Origin: G963674955 sp963674955
GTDB lineage: Bacteria; Desulfobacterota; Desulfovibrionia; Desulfovibrionales; Desulfovibrionaceae
NCBI GenBank assembly: GCA_963674955.2
Contig: CAXXKR010000004.1
Coordinates: 682,001 to 746,000 of the forward strand
Direction: 5' to 3'
Length of the DNA stretch: 64,000 nt
Position numbers and translations under genes: made by a program
Notes under the pieces: generated by a model
Told to the model about the DNA's origin: nothing
Databases searched by the model: none
The model's input: only the letters and a program-made list of their open reading frames with translations
Shown here: in pieces, positions 1 to 9,189 of the stretch
Position numbering within the stretch: the first letter of the stretch is position 1
Layout: each line of letters begins with the position of its first letter

Positions 1-1441
1 TCTCGGCCACGAGCTTGGCGAGCCTGAGTGAATTTGGCTCCTTGTCCGTGTAGTCCATGAGCTTGGACTTGTTGCGGGCCACGAAATTGGTATCGTAGCT
101 TGTCTTCATGAATAGCGGATGCTTGATGACCTGACGCAGGAAGGGAATGGTGGTCTTGACGCCGCCGATCATGTATTCGCGCAGGCCCCTGAGCATAAGC
201 GAGGTGACCTTTTCCCAAGAGTCTCCGTAGGTGATCAACAGGGACGCTGCCGAATCGTACCTGGACGGAAAGCGGTAGCCGCTGCCGATGCAGGAATCGA
301 TGCGTACGCCCTGGCCTCCGGGAGAAACATAGCGGGTGATGCGCCCCGCGTTGGGCGCGAAATCCTCCTGGGGATCTTCGCAGTTGACCCTGACCTGCAT
401 GGCGTGCTGGTAGGGAATGGTCTTCTGGTCGTTGAAGCGCAGCCTGGAGCCGAATGAAACCGCAATCTGCTCCTCGACGATGTCCACGCCGTAACGGCAT
501 TCCGTAATGCCGTGTTCCACCTGGAGCCTGGTGTTCACTTCAATGAGATAATGGGAGCCGTCCGGCTCGACCAGGAATTCCACGGTGGCCAGGGAATGGT
601 ATTCAGCCTCCCTGACCAGGGCGATGGAATATTCCTTGAGCTTGGCGCGAAGCTCAGGCGTCATTCCGGACCAGGGCGAGGGAGTTATCTCCACAAGCTT
701 CTGGTGGTTGCGCTGCACCGTGCAATCGCGCTCGTCAAAGGCGAACACGTTGCCGTGCTTGTCCGCAATGACCTGAATTTCTATGTGCCGAACCGAAGTC
801 AGAAGCTTTTCGACATAGAGCCGGGGATTGCCGAAAGAGGCCTGGGCCAGGGCCGAGGCCTTGGAAAAGGCGGTTTCAAGGTCGTCTTCGTTGAAGACTT
901 CGTAAATGCCCCGGCCTCCGCCGCCGCCTTCGGCCTTGAGCATGATGGGAAAACCGATTTCCCTGGCGATCTTTTCGGCCTCGGGGATGTCCACGGCGGA
1001 AGTCGAACCGGGAACCACGGGAACGCCTATCTTTTCAGCCAGTTTTCTGACCGCTACCTTGTTGCCCAGAAGACGCATGGGGCCCTGGTCGGGGCCGATG
1101 AAGACCATGCCCGCCTGTTTGCATTTCTCGGGAAAGGTGTCGTCCTCTGCGGCAAAGCCCCAACCGGGATGGATGGCTACAACGCCCCTGTCCTTGGCCA
1201 TTTTGATAATCAGGTCAAGATCCAGATAGGCTCGCGGGTCTTCCCCCAACAGCAACAACTCGTTGGCGCCCGTGGTGGCCGGAGAGGTCTTGTCCACATC
1301 CGTGGCGGTCATCACCGCGATTCCCTGAACCATCCCGGTAATGGAACGGCAGATGCGCCTTGCAGGTATTCCCCTGTTGGCCACCAAAATCGGCTTGCCC
1401 TTGAGTTCCTCTAAAACCTGATCAAAAGTCTTTTCCTTCAT
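1..1441 (-). CDS. pyc: Pyruvate carboxylase, N-terminal biotin carboxylase part (partial)
   Basis: The 3' part runs off the left edge; 480 codons are visible. They encode an ATP-grasp biotin carboxylase module: an N-terminal ANRGIPARR motif, the glycine-rich ATP loop KAEGGGGGRG, and the EVNTRLQVEHGITE active-site segment. In the family this domain carboxylates biotin with ATP and bicarbonate, and a carboxyltransferase domain then makes oxaloacetate from pyruvate. The carboxyltransferase and biotin-carrier domains would lie outside the window, so a stand-alone biotin carboxylase of an acyl-CoA carboxylase cannot be excluded. The ATG at 1441 has a GGGAG just upstream. birA lies 44 bases upstream on the same strand, so the modifying enzyme and its biotinylated target are probably co-transcribed. 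Confidence 0.82.
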   Translation of the reverse strand, partial: MKEKTFDQVLEELKGKPILVANRGIPARRICRSITGMVQGIAVMTATDVDKTSPATTGANELLLLGEDPRAYLDLDLIIKMAKDRGVVAIHPGWGFAAEDDTFPEKCKQAGMVFIGPDQGPMRLLGNKVAVRKLAEKIGVPVVPGSTSAVDIPEAEKIAREIGFPIMLKAEGGGGGRGIYEVFNEDDLETAFSKASALAQASFGNPRLYVEKLLTSVRHIEIQVIADKHGNVFAFDERDCTVQRNHQKLVEITPSPWSGMTPELRAKLKEYSIALVREAEYHSLATVEFLVEPDGSHYLIEVNTRLQVEHGITECRYGVDIVEEQIAVSFGSRLRFNDQKTIPYQHAMQVRVNCEDPQEDFAPNAGRITRYVSPGGQGVRIDSCIGSGYRFPSRYDSAASLLITYGDSWEKVTSLMLRGLREYMIGGVKTTIPFLRQVIKHPLFMKTSYDTNFVARNKSKLMDYTDKEPNSLRLAKLVAE

Positions 1442-1485
1442 ACTCCCTTCCCGCCTCAAGCAGACTGTCTTCACTCAACACACCG

Positions 1486-2400
1486 CTATAGCGGCATTAT
1501 GCTCCCGGAATTGAGAATATGCTCCCGACCGTTTCGGTTCAGCACCAGTCCCCCCTTCCTGTCCAACCCGATGATCCGCGCCTGATAGCTGACATCTCCC
1601 CCCTCAAAGACAAGCACTCGCTTGTCTTTCCAGGCCAGACGTTCTTCAGCAAGACGGAGAAAATCAGGAAGCGCTATTGATTTCAACATTTTTGAATACT
1701 CATTTTCGGCCCGTTTTACAAGAGTCAGCCATGTGCCCAGCACGCCGGCTCCGGGCAAGGGCAAAACCGCCGCCGAAACAGCGGTCCTATCCCGCAGGCC
1801 GGATCGATGGGGTGCGGAGGAGAGGTTAAGCCCCACACCTACAATCGTCTTTTTTGAACGTTCCTCAATGAGTATTCCGCCCGCCTTTTTGCCGCCCACA
1901 AGAATATCGTTCGGCCACTTGAGCATGGCGCCAATCCCCAGTTCTTCCAGGGCCTTGACAAAGACATGGCCCACGGCCACCGGCAGGACGTCGTTCCAGC
2001 CGGTCTTCAACGACTTCTCATCCAACTTCGGCCAGACGATGCTGGCATATATGTTTCCGGGCGGCGAGACCCAATGCCTGCGAATCTGGCCCCTGCCCTG
2101 CCCCTGGCTCACGGCCAGCGCGCTGGCCCAATCGGGCAGGTTTTCTTCCAGTGCCCAGGCCGCGTCCATGGTCGAGGTGCAGTCGCCAACAATCAGGAGG
2201 TCCTGCCCGGTCTGAACTGCGGAACGCCAGAAAACGCGTCCTGCTCCGGCAGTATTCGAAGCGCCTGCCTCCCTGGACCACGGGCCGTAGACCCCGACAT
2301 CCCCGGCCCAAAGTTCATGGGCCGAGGCAAGGATTTCAGGATCGAGGTCTGCCGCGACTTCAGGAAGACCATTCCCCAGGATTGAAATACCTAGAATCAT
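1486..2400 (-). CDS. birA: Biotin--[biotin carboxyl-carrier] ligase
   Basis: A 304-residue ligase that activates biotin as biotinyl-AMP and attaches it to a carrier lysine, here presumably on the adjacent pyruvate carboxylase. The family hallmarks are present in order: CTSTMDAA (biotin/ATP site start), GRGQIRRHWVSPPGNIY (biotinyl-AMP loop), KWPNDILVGGKKAGGILIE, and a C-terminal SH3-like part. The first ~65 residues do not resemble the winged-helix DNA-binding domain of E. coli BirA, so this looks like a ligase without repressor function. It is transcribed toward pyc and is divergent from cca, leaving about 50 bases for both promoters. Confidence 0.93.
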   Translation of the reverse strand: MILGISILGNGLPEVAADLDPEILASAHELWAGDVGVYGPWSREAGASNTAGAGRVFWRSAVQTGQDLLIVGDCTSTMDAAWALEENLPDWASALAVSQGQGRGQIRRHWVSPPGNIYASIVWPKLDEKSLKTGWNDVLPVAVGHVFVKALEELGIGAMLKWPNDILVGGKKAGGILIEERSKKTIVGVGLNLSSAPHRSGLRDRTAVSAAVLPLPGAGVLGTWLTLVKRAENEYSKMLKSIALPDFLRLAEERLAWKDKRVLVFEGGDVSYQARIIGLDRKGGLVLNRNGREHILNSGSIMPL

Positions 2401-2452
2401 CTTGTATCGCTTACGCTTTTAAACATCGCGGAAATGTGATTATATGAAGCAC

Positions 2453-3550
2453 ATGAAAATATACGTAGTGGGCGGTGCCGTCCGCAATCTATTACTTGGT
2501 CAAAAGGCGGTGGACAAGGATTATCTTGTTGTCGACGCGAGCAGGACCGAGTTCATGGAAACCTTTCCCTCGGCCCGGGAGGTGGGAAAGGATTTTCCCA
2601 TTTTTCTGCTCTACGGAAACGAGTTCGCCTTTCTCAGGGCCGATTCCCTTGAAGAGGATCTGGCCTTGAGGGATCTGACAATAAACGCCGTGGCCCTGGA
2701 TGAGCGGGGCGAATTGAGCTGCCACCCCCTGGCCATGGAAGACCTGAACGACAAGGTTTTGCGCCAATGCTCGGACGAATCCTTCACGGCCGACCCCTTG
2801 CGTGTATTTAGGGCCGCCCGTTTCCGGGCCCGTTTTCCAGACTTCACGCCCCATCCGGACCTGTTGCGCCTCATGGCGGCCATCGGCAAGGGAAAAATAC
2901 TATATGAAATACCCGGCGACAGGGTCGGACAGGAAGCCATGAAGGCCTTGAAATGCCCCAAGCCCGGAAATTTCATCAGGCTGCTGTCCGAAACCGGATG
3001 CCTCTCGCCCTGGTTTCGTGAGTTGGAGGGAACCGAAGACATACCTGCCGGACCCGAACCCCACCATTTTGAAAGCGCCCTGGAGCACCTGGCCCAGGTC
3101 ATGGACGCCCTTGCCGGAGACCCCCTGGACGTTTGGATGGGCCTGTGCCACGACCTTGGAAAATCCGCCACTCCCAAAGAATCACTGCCTAGGCATCACG
3201 GCCACGACAAGGCCGGTATTGAACCGGCCCAACAACTCGGAAGCCGCCTGAGAATGCCGAACCGTTTCATTGCCGCAGGCATGACCGCTGCGGCTCTGCA
3301 CATGAAGGCCGGCAGGTATGATGAGTTGAAACCGGGAACCAGGGTTGACCTGCTCATGGAACTGCACACCAAAAAACTGCTGCAAAACATGTTCAGGCTT
3401 GTTCAGGCCGACGGCAAAGGAGACTTTTCGCCGCAAGCCAACCGTGATCTTGAACGCATGCTAACAGTCCGTCTTCCCACTGATTATCAAAACATGGGCC
3501 CGGAATCCGGAGAAAAGTTGCGCCTGCTTCGCGCCCAATCCCTGGTCTGA
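2453..3550 (+). CDS. cca: tRNA nucleotidyltransferase (CCA/CC-adding) with HD domain
   Basis: A class II poly(A) polymerase/CCA-enzyme homologue of about 365 residues. The N-terminus has KIYVVGGAVRNLLLGQ, then the catalytic Asp pair in DKDYLVV, then LRDLTINA (motif B) and DPLRVFRAARFRARF. A C-terminal HD phosphohydrolase motif (CHDLGK...RHHGHD) matches the bifunctional E. coli type. Between FAFLR and LEEDL there are only three residues, where E. coli Cca has about 21; the flexible loop of CCA-adding enzymes lies there. Motif B starts LRD instead of RRD. The ATG at 2453 gives the family N-terminus MKIY; an in-frame ATG at 2444 is possible. Neither has a strong ribosome site. Confidence 0.88.
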   Translation: MKIYVVGGAVRNLLLGQKAVDKDYLVVDASRTEFMETFPSAREVGKDFPIFLLYGNEFAFLRADSLEEDLALRDLTINAVALDERGELSCHPLAMEDLNDKVLRQCSDESFTADPLRVFRAARFRARFPDFTPHPDLLRLMAAIGKGKILYEIPGDRVGQEAMKALKCPKPGNFIRLLSETGCLSPWFRELEGTEDIPAGPEPHHFESALEHLAQVMDALAGDPLDVWMGLCHDLGKSATPKESLPRHHGHDKAGIEPAQQLGSRLRMPNRFIAAGMTAAALHMKAGRYDELKPGTRVDLLMELHTKKLLQNMFRLVQADGKGDFSPQANRDLERMLTVRLPTDYQNMGPESGEKLRLLRAQSLV

Positions 3551-3663
3551 ATCAAGCCGCTGATTCTTTGACAGAAAACGGACTTGTTGGTAGCAAAAGA
3601 CCTTTGCTGCCAAAATCAGAATTTTCGATATGACCAACCAAGACCCGATGGGGAGGGCGACAC

Positions 3664-4581
3664 ATGCGACTTGTTACCAGATCTGATTTCGACGGCCTTG
3701 CCTGCGCCGTACTGCTCAAGGAAATCGCCCTGATTGACGACTATCTTTTCGCCCACCCCAAAGACCTCCAGGACGGCAAGGTCGCGGTCAATGAAAACGA
3801 CGTGCTGACCAACGTGCCCTATGTCCCCGGCTGCGGCATGTGGTTCGACCACCATTCCAGCGAAAAGGAAAGGCTTGCCCGCGACATCGAGTTCAAGGGG
3901 TTGAGCAAGCAGGCTCCCAGTTGCGCCAGGGTCATCTGGGACTATTTCGGCGGGGAAAAAAAATTCTCGTCAAGGCTCCTGCCCATGATGGAGGCCGTGG
4001 ACAAGGTGGACAGCGCCAACCTGACCGCCAGTGAGATCACCGATCCGTCAGGCTGGATACTCCTGGGCTACATCATGGACCCAAGGACCGGCCTGGGCAG
4101 ATTCAGGGACTACCGCATCAGCAACTACCAGCTCATGCTGGACATGATCGAATACTGCCGCTCCATGACCGCGGATGAAATCCTTGAACTGCCGGATGTG
4201 CAGGAACGGATCGACCGTTATTTCGACCAGACAAAACTGTTCAGGGAAATGCTTCAGGAGAAGTCGACAACGCACGGCAACGCGGTGGTAATCGATCTCC
4301 GGGACCAGGAAACCATCTTTTCCGGCAATCGCTTCATCGTCTACACAATGTACCCGGACTGCAACATCAGCATTCAGGTCATGTGGGGATTCAAGAAACA
4401 GAACATAGTCTTCACCGTGGGCCACAGCATCCTGAACAGAACCAGCAATACCGACGTGGGCAAGATGATGCTCGAATACGGCGGCGGCGGGCACATGGCG
4501 GTGGGAACCTGTCAGATTCCCACGGAAAAAGCCGAAGACGCCCTCAAGGAAATCATCGCCAGACTCAACGCCGACGGCTAA
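3664..4581 (+). CDS. DHH-family phosphoesterase
   Basis: A 305-residue DHH/DHHA1 protein. The N-terminus has TRSDFDGLACA (metal-binding DxD), the DHH motif itself is WFDHHSS near residue 60, and the C-terminal DHHA1 substrate motif is GGGGHMAVG. The family includes nanoRNases, cyclic dinucleotide phosphodiesterases and exopolyphosphatases; the exact substrate cannot be read from sequence. The start is preceded by GGGGAGGGCGACAC, a clear ribosome site. Its stop codon overlaps, by four bases (CTAA), the stop of the convergent gene that follows. Confidence 0.85.
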   Translation: MRLVTRSDFDGLACAVLLKEIALIDDYLFAHPKDLQDGKVAVNENDVLTNVPYVPGCGMWFDHHSSEKERLARDIEFKGLSKQAPSCARVIWDYFGGEKKFSSRLLPMMEAVDKVDSANLTASEITDPSGWILLGYIMDPRTGLGRFRDYRISNYQLMLDMIEYCRSMTADEILELPDVQERIDRYFDQTKLFREMLQEKSTTHGNAVVIDLRDQETIFSGNRFIVYTMYPDCNISIQVMWGFKKQNIVFTVGHSILNRTSNTDVGKMMLEYGGGGHMAVGTCQIPTEKAEDALKEIIARLNADG

Positions 4582-5372
4582 TTCTTTTTTTTAAAGGCCG
4601 AAGCCTTTATTTCAGAGAGAAGTTTGGCGATCTGGGGTTTGTTGGCGGCATAGAGTCCGGAACAATAGGCCTTGATCCTGGGAGCGGCCTCCTCAAGCTT
4701 TGGAAGGCTGGGCATCTCCTTCAACTCCAATGCCTCCAGGTCCACTGGGCGATAGCAGAGGTCTCCGTCCAGAGCGCAATGATCACCCTGGTACATTCCC
4801 CCGGCCACCTTCTCTTTCTCCACCATGCCCGCATCGAAACTCTTGACGTACCCCAAAAGACTCGAAGGCGAAATCTCGGAATTCACCTTGGCCACCGCCT
4901 CGTTTATGCCCTGGATTATCTTGATTATCCTGTTGTAATGGATGGTCAGCCGCTTGCGCCCCTTCTGGTTGGGATCATTATAGTAGCGGCCATGCATGTA
5001 ATCCTCGGCGGCCTGCTGAAAATCATCGTATGCGGAAAGGACGAGCTTGTTGTAGCGGCCCTTTGAAGTGAAGGCCCAGGGAAGTTTGGGAAAGGAAGGC
5101 TTGTTGGCGCAATAGAATTCAAAAGGTATGCTGGCCGGATCGATTCCAATGGCCTCATAAAACGCCCTGACCCGCTGCCGTCCCATGAGCAGATAATGCA
5201 AAAGCTCCGCCCTGTAGCCTAGCCATTTCTCAAGCTCCCTGAATTGACGCAGCAGGAAATCAAGACCCTCCAGCATGTCGTCCAGCCTCTTCCGGGGACC
5301 GAAAAAGCCGTCCGCCATTTCTGAAAGAACTTCCTGTTCCAGACCATCGGCGAAATCATCGAAAAAAGACAT
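4578..5372 (-). CDS. Conserved protein of unknown function
   Basis: I do not recognise a family. The protein is about 264 residues, soluble, without signal peptide or membrane segment, and rich in aromatic and charged residues. It has a probably helical N-terminal half and a cluster of scattered cysteines in the C-terminal third (DHCALDGDLCYRP, KAYCSG). The start at 5372 is chosen because GGGAAGG lies six bases upstream; an upstream in-frame ATG at 5387 would include the ribosome site itself. It is a single gene, convergent with the DHH phosphoesterase and divergent from sucCD. Its presence between two metabolic genes suggests a lineage-specific housekeeping protein. Confidence 0.6.
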   Translation of the reverse strand: MSFFDDFADGLEQEVLSEMADGFFGPRKRLDDMLEGLDFLLRQFRELEKWLGYRAELLHYLLMGRQRVRAFYEAIGIDPASIPFEFYCANKPSFPKLPWAFTSKGRYNKLVLSAYDDFQQAAEDYMHGRYYNDPNQKGRKRLTIHYNRIIKIIQGINEAVAKVNSEISPSSLLGYVKSFDAGMVEKEKVAGGMYQGDHCALDGDLCYRPVDLEALELKEMPSLPKLEEAAPRIKAYCSGLYAANKPQIAKLLSEIKASAFKKKN

Positions 5373-5520
5373 GAATAACCTTCCCAAGTTTAGACCATAC
5401 GCCGAAAAGAAATGTAAGCCCTTCTTATGCCAAGGGCAATGTCCGAAATACTCTTTTTGTTGAAAATCAAGTACAAAGTCCCTACTATCCCTGCGTCACA
5501 AACCATCAACGGAGAAATTC

Positions 5521-7608
5521 ATGCTTCTCAACGAACACAAGAGCAAAGTTTTGTTTCAGGAAGCGGGCGTGTCCGTGCCTGAAGGGGAAACATTCGACAT
5601 AGAAAGCATCAAATCCAGAAAACCGGGATTTACACTGCCCTGGTTCCTCAAGGCCCAGGCCCTGACCGGCGGCCGGGGCAAGGCCGGGGGCATCAAGCGC
5701 GTGGACAAAGAGGAAGACTTCGAATCCACGGCCAAGTCCATTCTGCAAATGACCATCAAGGGCCACTCCATTCCCCTGTTGCGGGTCGAACCGGCCGCTG
5801 AGATAGAAAGGGAATTCTATCTTTCCCTGACAATATCCCGCCCGGATCGCTGCCTGCTGCTCACGGTCGGCCGCGAAGGAGGCGTGGAGATCGAAAATCT
5901 TGGCGCAGACAACCTGCTCTGCCAGAAAATTTATCTGCCCGACGGCCTGCAGGGGCATCAGGTCAGGGCCGCGTTCTTTCATCTGGGCCTGGGCAAGGAA
6001 TTGTTCAAGCCGTTTGCCGGTCTGCTCTCCAATCTCTACAAGGCCACCCTGGACAAGGGGCTGCTCCTGGCCGAGATCAACCCTTTGATCCTGACCCCGG
6101 ACCAACGTTTCGTAGCCCTGGACGGCAAGGTCGAGGTGGACGACAACATGGTGGACATCGACCCGGACCTGGAACGCTTCTACCAGCCGGAACACGCCTC
6201 CGCCGAGGAAAACACGGCCCGCGAGGCGGGCCTGAGTTTCGTGAGCATGGACGGCTGGGTGGGGCTGATGGCCAACGGGGCCGGGCTGGCCATGGCCACA
6301 ATGGACCTGCTCAACTATTCCGGGCTTCCGGCTTCCAATTTCCTGGATCTGGGCGGAGCCGCCAACCGCGAACGCATGAAAATCGCCCTTGACCTCCTGT
6401 TCGGCGACAAACGCGTGGGAGCGTTGTTCATCAACCTTTTCGGCGGCATCCTTTCCTGCGAAAAAGTGGCCGAGGCCATATCAATGGCCCTGGACGGCAA
6501 GGCTCCGAAAAAACCGATAGTGGCCAGGCTCTCGGGCAACGGAGCCGAGGCCGGACTGAAAATCCTGGACGGCCTTGGGCAAAAGGACATCCACATCGCC
6601 CAGGAAATGAGCCAGGCCATCGATCTTCTCAAGGGACTCAAGCCGAAAAACGCGCCGGTCATCGAGTTCAAGACCCCTGAAATAGGCGACATCCGGCAAG
6701 TCTCAGCGGTTGACCCGGATTATACCCCCGGAAAAACAATTTTCGACATCGACAAAGACACTCCCATCCTTGTCCAGGGCATCACGGGCAGGGAAGGTCA
6801 GCTGCACACTGAACTGATGCTCGAATACGGCAGCAACATCGTGGCCGGCGTGACCCCGTTCAAGGGCGGGCAGGAAGTCCTTGGCCTGCCGGTCTACGAC
6901 AGCGTCCGCCAAGCCGTATGCGATCATGAAATCGGTGCCTCCATCATCTTCGTGCCCCCGAAAATGGCGGCCGACGCCATTCTCGAAGCCGCGGCCTCGG
7001 ACATACCCTGGGCGGTATGCATCACCGAGGGAATCGTCCAGAACCAGATGCTCTCGGTCCTCTCGGCCCTGCGCAATTCAAAGACAAGACTGGTGGGCCC
7101 CAACACGCCCGGCATAATCGTGCCCGGACAAACCAAGATCGGCATCCTGCCCCGGATTCCCTTTGTTCCCGGACCAGTGGCCGTCCTTTCCAGAAGCGGA
7201 ACCCTGACCTACGAGGCGGCGGCCAGGATGACGGCGGCCGGCATCGGCCAGTCCATGTGCATGGGCATCGGCGGCGATCCCTTTATCGGAACGACTTTCG
7301 TGGACATGTTCGAGTTGCTCAGAGATCATGAACAAACCAAGGCCGTGCTGGTACTTGGCGAAATCGGCGGGCAGGCCGAAGAGGATTTGGCCCGGTATGT
7401 GACCAAAACCGGATTCGACAAACCGATCCTCTCCTTCATCTCCGGCCAGACCGCCCCTCCCGGCAAGCGATTGGGGCATGCCGGAGCCATACTTGAAAAG
7501 GGCGGCGGCATCGGAGGCAAACTGGGGGCCATGCAGGCGGCTGGTTTTACCATTTGTCCCACCCTGGAGGACATTCCTGGACTGACCAAACAGGCTCTCA
7601 AAGGCTAG
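5521..7608 (+). CDS. sucCD: Fused succinate--CoA ligase (ADP-forming) beta-alpha chain
   Basis: A 695-residue single-chain enzyme. Residues ~1-395 are the SucC-like ATP-grasp beta chain (LNEHKSKVLFQEAGV, ALTGGRGKAGG, INPLILT). Residues ~408-695 are the SucD-like CoA-binding alpha chain (VQGITGREGQLHTE, GPNTPGIIVPG, GIGGDPFIGTTFVDM). The phospho-histidine is visible in RLGHAGAIL (about His653). The usual order is two separate genes sucC-sucD; here they are joined in one frame. It should interconvert succinyl-CoA or a related acyl-CoA with ATP synthesis; related NDP-forming acyl-CoA synthetases are the main alternative. GGAG precedes the ATG. The glycosyltransferase begins 16 bases after the stop. 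Confidence 0.88.
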   Translation: MLLNEHKSKVLFQEAGVSVPEGETFDIESIKSRKPGFTLPWFLKAQALTGGRGKAGGIKRVDKEEDFESTAKSILQMTIKGHSIPLLRVEPAAEIEREFYLSLTISRPDRCLLLTVGREGGVEIENLGADNLLCQKIYLPDGLQGHQVRAAFFHLGLGKELFKPFAGLLSNLYKATLDKGLLLAEINPLILTPDQRFVALDGKVEVDDNMVDIDPDLERFYQPEHASAEENTAREAGLSFVSMDGWVGLMANGAGLAMATMDLLNYSGLPASNFLDLGGAANRERMKIALDLLFGDKRVGALFINLFGGILSCEKVAEAISMALDGKAPKKPIVARLSGNGAEAGLKILDGLGQKDIHIAQEMSQAIDLLKGLKPKNAPVIEFKTPEIGDIRQVSAVDPDYTPGKTIFDIDKDTPILVQGITGREGQLHTELMLEYGSNIVAGVTPFKGGQEVLGLPVYDSVRQAVCDHEIGASIIFVPPKMAADAILEAAASDIPWAVCITEGIVQNQMLSVLSALRNSKTRLVGPNTPGIIVPGQTKIGILPRIPFVPGPVAVLSRSGTLTYEAAARMTAAGIGQSMCMGIGGDPFIGTTFVDMFELLRDHEQTKAVLVLGEIGGQAEEDLARYVTKTGFDKPILSFISGQTAPPGKRLGHAGAILEKGGGIGGKLGAMQAAGFTICPTLEDIPGLTKQALKG

Positions 7609-7624
7609 GGGACTGGAGGCCGTT

Positions 7625-8683
7625 TTGAAAATCTGCCTTCTGGATTTGGGAAAGACCATGCGCGGAGGCCAGCGCCAAGTGCTCTACCTGGCCTCAAGGC
7701 TCGATTCCGCACTGGGATTTGAGCCTGTGGTGGCCGCACCCCAAGGGTCGCCGCTCATTGCGGCCGCCAAAAGTGATGGCCTGGATACTTTGCCGCTGCC
7801 CGGCAGCAACGGCTTGAACCCAAGGGTTTTCATGACCTTGGCCCGTCACATGCGCAAGGCAGGCCCCGAATGGCTGCACACCAACGACGCCAAGGGCGCG
7901 TCTCTCGGCGCTCTGCTGAAAAAAATCATGCCCTCCAGGTGCAGGCTGCTGCACACCCGCAGGGTCTCCTACCCGCTCAAGCCGGGCTGGAGCACCGGAA
8001 AATATGCGCAAGCCGACGCGGTGGTGGCCGTAAGCGAGGAAATCCGGCAGGGACTTCTGAATTCCGGCCTGGAGCCGCGAAAAACTTTCGTAATTCACAG
8101 CGGAATCGATCCTGAATCCTACCCGCCAAAGGCTGAAAAAAGCGGTGAGCCGGTGATCGGAACCATAGGCGCCATGACCAGCCAGAAGGGGCACTCGATT
8201 TTAATCGACGCCCTAACCAGGCCTGAACTTCGAGACAACACCGACTGGAAGGCCCTGCTTGTGGGCGACGGGCCGCTTTTGAATGAAATGTCGGCCAAGA
8301 GCCGTCAGTTGGGGCTGGAAGGCAGAATCGAATTTCCTGGATTTCGTGAAAGCCGCGAAGTCCTGCCGGGCATGAGCATTCTTACGGTTCCATCCCTTGA
8401 CGGAGAAGGCTCGAGCGGAACCATCAAGGAGGCCTGGGCGGTGGGCGTTCCGGTGGTCGCATCGAACCTGCCCTCCAACGCCGAGCTTGTGGAACACGGC
8501 AGGTCCGGCCTACTCTTTTCCAAAGGCGATGCCGCAGATCTGGCGCAAAAGATGGCCGTCCTGCTTACAGATTCCGCCCTATGCGAAAGACTTGCCAGTG
8601 GAGGCCGCGATAGGCTCCAGCATTTCACCGACCAGGTCATGGCCGAGCGATACATGGATATCTACCGGAATATCAAAAAATAG
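7625..8683 (+). CDS. Glycosyltransferase family 4
   Basis: A 352-residue GT-B fold glycosyltransferase. The N-terminal acceptor domain has the glycine-rich loop MRGGQRQVLYLA. The C-terminal GT4 domain begins near IGTIGAMTSQKGH, and the donor-binding EX7E-type segment is DGEGSSGTIKEAWAVGVPVVAS. Sugar donor and acceptor are unknown; lipopolysaccharide or another surface glycan is the usual role. Translation starts at TTG, with GGAGG seven bases upstream. It is probably co-transcribed with sucCD, though no functional link is evident. Confidence 0.85.
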   Translation: MKICLLDLGKTMRGGQRQVLYLASRLDSALGFEPVVAAPQGSPLIAAAKSDGLDTLPLPGSNGLNPRVFMTLARHMRKAGPEWLHTNDAKGASLGALLKKIMPSRCRLLHTRRVSYPLKPGWSTGKYAQADAVVAVSEEIRQGLLNSGLEPRKTFVIHSGIDPESYPPKAEKSGEPVIGTIGAMTSQKGHSILIDALTRPELRDNTDWKALLVGDGPLLNEMSAKSRQLGLEGRIEFPGFRESREVLPGMSILTVPSLDGEGSSGTIKEAWAVGVPVVASNLPSNAELVEHGRSGLLFSKGDAADLAQKMAVLLTDSALCERLASGGRDRLQHFTDQVMAERYMDIYRNIKK

Positions 8684-8684
8684 A

Positions 8685-9137
8685 TCACTTCAATCTGCCG
8701 TCCAGCAGCAGATGCGATATATAGCCTGCGGAAAATGCCAGGGCCAGGGGCAGGCATTGCTCCAGGGTCTTGTCCATGAACATCCAGGGCACAAGCAGTA
8801 TGGGCAATGGAACGACAATCGCGGCCCAAAGCTCGTGGGTCCAGCCCCGATGCGGGCTCAGGACGGGTATCATGGCCACTGCGCCGAGATAGGCGGCCCA
8901 CTTGAACTCGCCCTTTGCAATGAGCCAGATGTCGGCCACCAGCAGGGCCAGATAAAGAAGCCTCTGGCCCACGGAACTTGTGTCGATGTCCGGGAAAAGA
9001 GCCCCGGCCAGGCAGAAAACGACCAGAAGCGAAAGCATCAGGGAATCGTCGGCGTAAAGTCCAAAGGCGAGCGCCAGGACGAGCAGAATCCCGCCGACAA
9101 GCAGCCCCCCGGCCAGATGTCCCTTGTATCCAGGCAT
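8685..9137 (-). CDS. Membrane-bound metal-dependent hydrolase (DUF457/YdjM type)
   Basis: A 150-residue integral membrane protein with about five or six hydrophobic segments. The family's metal-ligand pattern is visible: KGH near the N-terminus, FPDIDTSS, SPHRGWTH and HLLLDG. The longer open frame extending to 9410 runs back into sufB in the wrong frame, so the ATG at 9137 (MPGYKGH) is taken as the start. The reaction is unknown; YdjM is a LexA-regulated member. It follows sufCB on the same strand, but a strong terminator lies between them. It ends one base from the convergent glycosyltransferase. Confidence 0.75.
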   Translation of the reverse strand: MPGYKGHLAGGLLVGGILLVLALAFGLYADDSLMLSLLVVFCLAGALFPDIDTSSVGQRLLYLALLVADIWLIAKGEFKWAAYLGAVAMIPVLSPHRGWTHELWAAIVVPLPILLVPWMFMDKTLEQCLPLALAFSAGYISHLLLDGRLK

Positions 9138-9150
9138 GAAATTATCCGGG

Positions 9151-9181
9151 CATAAAATGAAAAGGGGCGCTTTCGCGCCCC
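9151..9181 (-). terminator. Rho-independent terminator of sufCB
   Basis: On the minus strand GGGGCGC-GAAA-GCGCCCC is followed by TTTTCATTTT, directly after the sufB stop at 9190. Confidence 0.85.
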
Positions 9182-9189
9182 ATGATTGT

